A stretch of 12,017 nt of DNA from Clostridia bacterium (GTDB taxonomy: Bacteria; Bacillota; Clostridia; Oscillospirales; CAG-272). The stretch covers positions 1 through 12,017 of the forward strand of contig JAFTHJ010000079.1 in the NCBI GenBank assembly GCA_017457465.1, written 5' to 3'. The position numbers and the translations under genes were made by a program. Below the pieces are notes generated by a model that was given only the letters and a program-made list of their open reading frames with translations, was not told where the DNA came from and searched no databases. This document shows positions 6,497-12,017 of this stretch, piece by piece (position 1 is the stretch's first letter; every line of letters begins with the position of its first letter).

Positions 6497-9310
6497 TCAC
6501 GCCGAAAAATAATCGTTTTTCGGGAAGACGAGCGCCGTAACGCCAATTGCGGGAATCAAGGTAAGTGCTTGAATCAGAAGCAGATAATACTGATTGAGTC
6601 CGCCTATAAGGTCAAATACAGTGAGCGCTATAAGTCCCGCGCATATAATTCCGAATATCACCCACTGCAACACCGAGCATATCTTCAGCGCCTTGCGGAA
6701 TTTCTTACACCAGATAACGCTTTCAATAAGCTTCAGTCTTGACGCGCATACCACAAGTCCCGTATCCTCGTCCGAGGCTCTTTCCGCCTTGTTGTAGTAA
6801 TCCGAGACATTCTTATGTATAACATTAACGGGGTTGGTCTTGCTATTCCGACAAGCCGCCGCAAAGGCGCTGTTTATCGCGGGGTCGTATGTCTCTATAG
6901 CGCAGCGTATGCCATTCTCTCCGAGCTTCTCGAGAAGCATCTCAAAGAGCGGCTCACACTTATATCTGCAGCAAAGCTTCGCCGCGGGACGTCCGTCTAC
7001 GGCAAAGCCGAGTATTCCGTCGCCCTCACGTGTATTCTCCATTCCCGAAAAAGCTATTCCGTATCTTCTTCCGAATTCCGCGTCTCCGAGTATAAGACTG
7101 TGTTTGCCGTCCACGACTGCCTCAACTCCGTTTTTCGCTATTCTGCGAAGCTTCACGGTGTATTTCCCCTCCGAAACTCCGCCAAAGACTCCGCTCATAG
7201 GTCCGCCGATAGCGCTGTAAAGCGCGTCGAGATATTCAACGACCGCTCTCGCGTTGGATTCATCGTATATAACTATTCCGTTATCCTCCGCCGAAGCGAC
7301 CTTAAAGAGGTGCATATCGGCAAAAACCATATAATCACAGTCCGCGTATTTACTTGCCATCACCTCACCCGCTACAGCCGAGCCTCTGCGATAAAGGTGA
7401 GAGGACATCTTATATATGGGGAGCGTGTGTATCGCAAACGATGAAATCGGGCAGAGCGCCAGAATAATTATAATAAAGGTCGCTACCGAAGCCTCCGCGG
7501 CGCCACCGAGCATTGCGCATACTACCGCCGCAACAGCCGCCATTATGATGACGGGAGTTATCGAATAGGTTATGAGCTTGTCGGTCTCGCCCGAAAGATT
7601 CACTGCCGAAAAATATCCTCTCGGGAAATCTACCTTACGAGGCTCGAATATTCTGCTCTCTCGCGGCACTCCTCCTCGATACATTTTCTCGGCGCACGAA
7701 CCCGCCGTGGGCTTCGTTGACACCGTAAACTTGTTTTTATCCGAGGAATATATATCAAAGCATTTTATCTCTCTGCACACCTCCGCGTACTCAAATATCA
7801 GTCCCGCGAGTACATAGAGAGACGCCGCCGTTCCGAACATATGCGAAATGCGGTTTGGCGATATCACCGTCAGTGCCGCTCCGTATATAAATACGAACAA
7901 ACAGGACAGAGACACAAACGACCATCTGTCCGCCTTGAAGGTGAACGCCTTTTTTATACCAGACAACAGTTCACGCCACGCGAACGCCGCCGAGAACACA
8001 AGAAGCTGCATTCCGACAAGCAGATACACCACAGGATACTCCACGTAGTTTGGAACAAGCTCCATTTCTATATCAAGCGCACTGATAAGCTCGTATATAA
8101 AAAGCAATACCGTAAAGAATGCGCAACCGAGAGCGCGAAGCCCCGTAAACATCTTTTCTTTGCTATAAGCGGCGAGAAGCTCCTCTGTCTGCTCCTCATC
8201 CTCAAATTCCTCACCGTCAAAGGCAAACGCCTCATCGGGATTAATCTGCGAGGTTCCGTCGCGTTTAGCTCTGCTTATATAAGCATCCATTCTGTCGGCA
8301 CCGACAGACGCCTCAAGTGCGCTCACATCGCCAAACTCAAGCATAATACCGAGCATTGAATCATCTATCTGCTCAAGAGCACCGTCGCCGTCAGATTCAG
8401 CTTCGGAATATTCGACTTCCTCTGTGCAGCTCTCTCCGAAATCCATTGCGATTTGCAAGGCATCCTCATCGTCGGTCTCTACGCTCTCGCTCTCGCTCTC
8501 CTCATCCGCCACGACCTCCTCCGACATCTCAAAGATAGCAAGTTGACCGCTCTCGTCACTGAAAAGCTCTTCCTCTTCTATCTCCGCGTCAGGCTCTGCC
8601 TCGGCTTCAATTTCTGTCTCTGTTTCGGTTTCTGTATCTGTCTCAACAAGCTCAAGGACATCGTCAAGCTCCTCCGTCGCCTCTACAAAATCATCCTGCG
8701 ACAGAGCCGAAACGTCTTCAGCCTTTACCAGAACTATCTCTCCGTCCTCGTTTTCAACGAAAATCTCGTCCTCTCCGTCAAAATCGTCCTCGTCGTCAAA
8801 GAGTGTGCCGTCACCGTCAAGCTCTGCCTCTGCTTCATCAAGCAAGGATTCGATATATTCTTTAACATCTTCATCGGTATCCTCTACGACGTCAAATATC
8901 TCCTCGGAAAGCTCACTGACAGGCTCAAGGTCAAACGGAGGTATTCCGTCGTCCTCCTCTTCCTCGGATATCGCTTCTTCTTCGGTTTCGGTTATTTCCT
9001 CTTCTGCGATTATCTCCTCTTCGGCGGCAGACACCAAGGACTCGGGCATCTCAAAATCGCTCTCCGCATCCGCCAATATCGTATCGTCAAGGTCATATGA
9101 AAAGGAATCCTCGCTATCCGCGTCGGTAATTCCCTCCCCGCTCTCTCCGCTCATAAACTGACGCTTCAGTCTGTCCTGAAGCTCCTCGTGGGATATGGAG
9201 CCGCTATTATCCTCTGTCTCTCCCGACTCCTCGTGGGCAGCGTCGCCGTCCTCTCCGTATGAGCTTTTGAGAAGCTTGAGAATATCATCAATATTTTGTT
9301 CGTTATTCAT
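6497..9310 (-). CDS. Pseudo-P-type ATPase-like membrane protein with an acidic N-terminal domain
   Basis: A 937-residue protein matching no family I can name. Residues 1-385 are extremely rich in Glu, Asp and Ser and probably disordered. Eight hydrophobic segments follow, at about 388-411, 424-448, 463-484, 489-512, 580-602, 606-627, 875-900 and 906-930. This is the P1B metal-ATPase order of four, two and two, with a small soluble part holding S-G-E (573-575) between segments 4 and 5 and a large one (640-870) between 6 and 7. Segment 6 carries Cys620-Pro621 where P1B pumps have CPx. V-F-A-D-M-H lies 44 residues on, where pumps have V-F-D-K-T-G. N-G-V-E-A-V-V-D-G-K, G-I-R-C-A-I and T-Y-D-P (807-810, for TGDN) echo the N and P domains. 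The phosphorylated Asp is Ala664 or shifted by one, and no GDGxND is seen, so it is probably not a pump. The ATG follows AAAGGAG. It lies 37 nt after rlmB and is probably cotranscribed with it. Confidence 0.75.
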   Translation of the reverse strand: MNNEQNIDDILKLLKSSYGEDGDAAHEESGETEDNSGSISHEELQDRLKRQFMSGESGEGITDADSEDSFSYDLDDTILADAESDFEMPESLVSAAEEEIIAEEEITETEEEAISEEEEDDGIPPFDLEPVSELSEEIFDVVEDTDEDVKEYIESLLDEAEAELDGDGTLFDDEDDFDGEDEIFVENEDGEIVLVKAEDVSALSQDDFVEATEELDDVLELVETDTETETETEIEAEAEPDAEIEEEELFSDESGQLAIFEMSEEVVADEESESESVETDDEDALQIAMDFGESCTEEVEYSEAESDGDGALEQIDDSMLGIMLEFGDVSALEASVGADRMDAYISRAKRDGTSQINPDEAFAFDGEEFEDEEQTEELLAAYSKEKMFTGLRALGCAFFTVLLFIYELISALDIEMELVPNYVEYPVVYLLVGMQLLVFSAAFAWRELLSGIKKAFTFKADRWSFVSLSCLFVFIYGAALTVISPNRISHMFGTAASLYVLAGLIFEYAEVCREIKCFDIYSSDKNKFTVSTKPTAGSCAEKMYRGGVPRESRIFEPRKVDFPRGYFSAVNLSGETDKLITYSITPVIIMAAVAAVVCAMLGGAAEASVATFIIIILALCPISSFAIHTLPIYKMSSHLYRRGSAVAGEVMASKYADCDYMVFADMHLFKVASAEDNGIVIYDESNARAVVEYLDALYSAIGGPMSGVFGGVSEGKYTVKLRRIAKNGVEAVVDGKHSLILGDAEFGRRYGIAFSGMENTREGDGILGFAVDGRPAAKLCCRYKCEPLFEMLLEKLGENGIRCAIETYDPAINSAFAAACRNSKTNPVNVIHKNVSDYYNKAERASDEDTGLVVCASRLKLIESVIWCKKFRKALKICSVLQWVIFGIICAGLIALTVFDLIGGLNQYYLLLIQALTLIPAIGVTALVFPKNDYFSA
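8594..8644 (-). repeat. Thr-Glu/Ala-Glu dipeptide repeat in the acidic domain
   Basis: Residues 223-239 of the acidic membrane protein alternate Thr-Glu, Ile-Glu and Ala-Glu. On the plus strand this appears as repeated TCTGTC/TTCTGT-like hexamers. It is a low-complexity tract that could change length by slippage in multiples of six bases without shifting the frame. Confidence 0.6.
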
Positions 9311-9347
9311 ATCGCCTCTCCTTTGCCAAAATCAAATTATAGCTGCT

Positions 9348-10184
9348 TCAATTGCTTCTGTGCTGTCTTGACGCCTCCGCCAGAATTATCGCGGCGGCAG
9401 TCGATACGTTGAAGGAATTCACCTTTCCGTACATAGGGATAGACACTATATAATCCGACCTATCCTTAACAAGCTTTGAAACTCCATCTCCCTCACTGCC
9501 AAAGACAAGTGCGCAGGGGCACTTGAAGTCTGTCTTATAATAGGGCTGTCCCCCCGCCTCGGCGGAGAATATCCATACGCCTCTCTCTTTAAGCTCCTCG
9601 ATACAAGCCGCGATATTCGGCACCTTCGCGATAGCCATATGCTCTATAGCACCCGCAGACGCCTTTGTGACAACAGGCGTAAGTCCCACGGCGCGGCGCT
9701 TCGGGATTATAATTCCGTGCGCTCCCACTCCCTCTGCGCATCTGATGAGCGCTCCAAGGTTATGCGGGTCGGAAATACCGTCAGAAATGACTATAAGCGG
9801 CTTCTCGCCTCTCTCCTCGGCAATTCCGAGAATATCCTCGACCGAGCAATATTCCTTTTCTGCCGCCATAGCGACAACCCCCTGATGAGGCGTGAAGCCC
9901 GACATCTTATCAAGCTTTATCTTATCAACCTCTACCACGGGTATCTTCTTTTCTACCGCCTCCGCGACGATTACCACGATAGAGCCCTCGCGCTCTCCTC
10001 GCGCAACAAATATTTTATCTATATCTCTGCCCGACTTGAGCAGCTCTCTGACCGCGTTTCTGCCAATGACAACTCCCTCGGACATCTCCTCCGTCTCCTG
10101 TCGTCTCGGCTCCCGCTCTCTGCGGTCGCCCTTGTATCTATCGTTATTCCGAGAGCGGTTATTTCCGTATTTTTTATTATCCAT
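9348..10184 (-). CDS. rlmB: RlmB-type 23S rRNA 2'-O-methyltransferase (SpoU/TrmH family)
   Basis: A 278-residue SPOUT methyltransferase that should transfer a methyl group from S-adenosylmethionine to a ribose 2'-OH in 23S rRNA (G2251 in E. coli numbering). Residues 1-33 are a basic, disordered tail rich in Arg, Asn and Lys. G-R-N-A-V (41-45) opens the substrate-binding domain. The knotted domain has motif 1 D-P-H-N-L-G-A-L-I-R (139-148, with Asn142 and Arg148), motif 2 F-G-S-E-G (228-232) and motif 3 N-S-F-N-V-S (256-261). I chose the ATG at 10184, behind AAAGGA. A longer in-frame ATG at 10265 lies within the predicted -10 region of the promoter. It appears to be the first gene of the six-gene leftward operon. 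Close paralogues acting on tRNA (TrmH) are possible but the overall layout favours RlmB. Confidence 0.85.
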   Translation of the reverse strand: MDNKKYGNNRSRNNDRYKGDRREREPRRQETEEMSEGVVIGRNAVRELLKSGRDIDKIFVARGEREGSIVVIVAEAVEKKIPVVEVDKIKLDKMSGFTPHQGVVAMAAEKEYCSVEDILGIAEERGEKPLIVISDGISDPHNLGALIRCAEGVGAHGIIIPKRRAVGLTPVVTKASAGAIEHMAIAKVPNIAACIEELKERGVWIFSAEAGGQPYYKTDFKCPCALVFGSEGDGVSKLVKDRSDYIVSIPMYGKVNSFNVSTAAAIILAEASRQHRSN

Positions 10185-10255
10185 AGCGTTCCTTTCACGG
10201 CTTTTCCCGCCGCAAAACACGGGAGAGAAAAGCTCTTTTACAATACTATTACTTA

Positions 10256-10284
10256 ATTGTATCATATTTTCTCGATTTTGTATA
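10256..10284 (-). promoter_or_regulatory. Probable promoter of the rlmB operon
   Basis: Reading leftward, TATACA (10284-10279), a 17-nt spacer and TACAAT (10261-10256). The -10 is preceded by TG one base upstream, making it an extended -10. Transcription would start near 10249, giving a leader of about 65 nt before the ATG at 10184. It follows the nrdR terminator, as expected for a new transcription unit. Confidence 0.55.
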
Positions 10285-10329
10285 TAACTGTGTCAAAAAA
10301 AATCAAAAAAATCGCGGTTTTTCGTCTTT

Positions 10330-10375
10330 AAAAAAACAGAATATGGGCTGTCACAAGCAAAAGTCGTGACAGCCC
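10330..10375 (-). terminator. Intrinsic terminator of nrdR
   Basis: GGGCTGTCAC (10345-10354) and GTGACAGCCC (10366-10375) form a perfect 10-bp stem with an 11-nt loop. In the leftward transcript a seven-U run (10336-10330) follows after 8 nt. It lies 12 nt past the nrdR stop. The gap between stem and U-run is a little long, so read-through into rlmB is possible. Confidence 0.75.
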
Positions 10376-10387
10376 GTACATATCGGT

Positions 10388-10834
10388 TTATTTTCTTCTT
10401 TTCAGACTACTTAACTCCTTTATAAAGGTGTCGATATCCTTGAACTCCCTATAGACAGAGGCGAAGCGGACATACGCGACCTCGTCACGCAGCTTGAGCT
10501 TGTCCATAACCATCTCGCCTATCTCCTTTGTAGACACCTCGTTCGAGAGAGAATTCTGCAATTCGTTCTCTATTTCATTAACGATTTCCTCCGCTTTGAC
10601 GGGACGCTTCTCACACGCCTTGATTATTCCCGACATAAGCTTATTGCGGTCAAATATCTCTTTAGCTCCGCTCTTTTTGATAACGAACATCTGAACTGTT
10701 TCGACTATCTCGTACGTGGTAAAACTTTTCTGACATGCAAGACACTCTCTGCGGCGGCGAATACTGTTTCCCTCCGTCATAGGTCTTGAATCGACTACTT
10801 TACTCTCGAGACTTCCACATGCAGGACATTTCAT
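10388..10834 (-). CDS. nrdR: Transcriptional repressor NrdR
   Basis: A 148-residue zinc-ribbon/ATP-cone repressor of ribonucleotide reductase genes. It senses ATP/dATP through its ATP cone and binds NrdR boxes in front of nrd operons. The zinc ribbon is M-K-C-P-A-C at the start, with Cys3 and Cys6 paired with Cys31 and Cys34; the basic I-R-R-R-R-E-C lies just before the second pair. The ATP cone runs from about residue 46 to 136 (V-I-K-K-S-G-A-K-E-I-F-D-R and V-A-Y-V-R-F-A-S-V-Y-R-E-F). Length is exactly that of the family (about 150). The start is fixed by the conserved M-K-C-P; the GGGG upstream is 12 nt away, a poorly spaced ribosome binding site that may mean low expression. No nrd gene lies in the window, so its targets are elsewhere. 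Confidence 0.95.
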   Translation of the reverse strand: MKCPACGSLESKVVDSRPMTEGNSIRRRRECLACQKSFTTYEIVETVQMFVIKKSGAKEIFDRNKLMSGIIKACEKRPVKAEEIVNEIENELQNSLSNEVSTKEIGEMVMDKLKLRDEVAYVRFASVYREFKDIDTFIKELSSLKRRK

Positions 10835-12017
10835 AATAAACTTATACCCCTTCTATCAAAAAACTTAATATCAGGCAGCGGCAACGACAAAATGCCTCGC
10901 TTACACCTTATTATTTCAATTATAGCACAAATTCCCGACAAAGTAAAGATTTTTTTAACATCAATATTGATTTTCTCTGTGATAGTCCGATACGATATCG
11001 TTAAGAGTACAGGGCATTGCCTCAAGCTCGGCAATTTTTCCGTAAAGCGCCATTGCCTCTCGCTCATTTTTGCCTATCGCGGCAAAGGCGTCGTCACTCT
11101 CGGTCTCTATACTAACCGCGTAATAGCTGCCCCTTGCGCTGACCTTCAGCTCATAAAGTGCGTATGTCGCAATACCTCCTTCTCCGTGTACGGTTTTGTT
11201 TTCGGTTCTGCGAATGCTCTCATAAGCGGTGTCGTTTTTGTCTTTCATATTTGTCATTTCGGTTTTTCCTTTCGAGTTTTTTGTTCGAACGACTCCATTA
11301 TAACCTCGCTTATCCGAGCTGTCCGATTAAGATTTTGGCAAAAAAGTCAGAAATTACGTAAGTTTTCGGCAAAAAAGGTATTTCACATCAAATTTTATGA
11401 ATATTTTGCCAAAATAATGTATATTTATTCCAACTTCATCTCGGTTCAACACCGCAAAAGCGAGAAAAAGAAGCAAATGGAAGCGATTCCACAAACCCAC
11501 TATGGACAAATAAAGGCAATAGGATTTATAATTTCTTTGAATATAAGAACGGTATTGCGTTCTCATTTTTAAATTCAGCCACCTTATTTTTCTCAAGTCT
11601 CTTTTTCACCGATTTTCACATTGGAAGAATAAATATACATAAAAACAAGGAGAATCTATGAATATTTACAATAAAAGAAACAAAAAAAGGACAAAGCGCA
11701 CCCCAAGAGGGTTATGTCGCTTTTCCTTTATGATACTGCGAGTAGGGCTCCCGATAATACTTCTCTATCTTGTCGCTTTTCTCTCGCTTCTGCTCTCATC
11801 CGAGGATATCCCCGCATACATACTCGCAAAAAAATATTACCACGTACTCGAGCATATAATTATGAGCGCCACTCTCATAACCGTAGGCGGTCTTGCCGTC
11901 GACCTTGCGGAGAGACATGTGAACGCCGATAATACTCCCCATCAATAATCTCCTCTTTCGGGGCATTATTCACCAAACAGCCTACTCACATCATATACTT
12001 TCTATCGAAACAAAAAA

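Overview
The window looks like a chromosomal segment of an anaerobic clostridial Firmicute. This rests on the NrdR, RlmB, DUF815, DUF4177 and TIGR03960/DUF2344-type proteins, strong sigma-A-like promoters, GGAGG-type ribosome binding sites and an intermediate base composition with many ATA isoleucine codons. I cannot name the genus. I see no rRNA, tRNA, insertion sequence, prophage or CRISPR array.

Left end (1-2640). A leftward gene starts at position 8 and leaves the window. It has its own promoter (131-159) and a structured leader that may control it. A back-to-back promoter (214-242) drives a rightward DUF815-type AAA+ ATPase (282-1595). A ribokinase gene with its own promoter follows (1705-2601). 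A 14-bp-stem terminator at 2608-2640 closes this side and the large leftward operon that converges on it.

Centre (2649-10284, minus strand). Six genes sit head to tail with gaps of 17-42 nt and one 25-nt overlap, and no terminator is visible between them. They probably form one transcription unit from the promoter at 10256-10284. In transcription order they are: an RlmB-like 23S rRNA 2'-O-methyltransferase; a 937-residue membrane protein; a TIGR03960 radical SAM protein; its usual DUF2344 partner; a small DUF4177-like protein; and a secreted, membrane-anchored surface protein. The 937-residue protein is the most unusual object here. After about 380 very acidic residues it has the 4+2+2 membrane layout of a P1B heavy-metal ATPase, with a Cys-Pro in the sixth helix and vestiges of the A, P and N domains. 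However, the phosphorylation motif DKTGT reads A-D-M-H-L and the GDGxND hinge is missing, so it looks like a pseudo-P-type ATPase.

Right end (10330-12017). nrdR, with its own promoter and terminator, follows a DUF6514-like gene, both leftward. A 400-bp intergenic region then holds divergent promoters, three related near-palindromes beside the leftward promoter, and a LacI/CcpA-type operator-like dyad upstream of the rightward promoter. The rightward promoter leads to a gene for a 96-residue two-helix membrane protein of unknown function.
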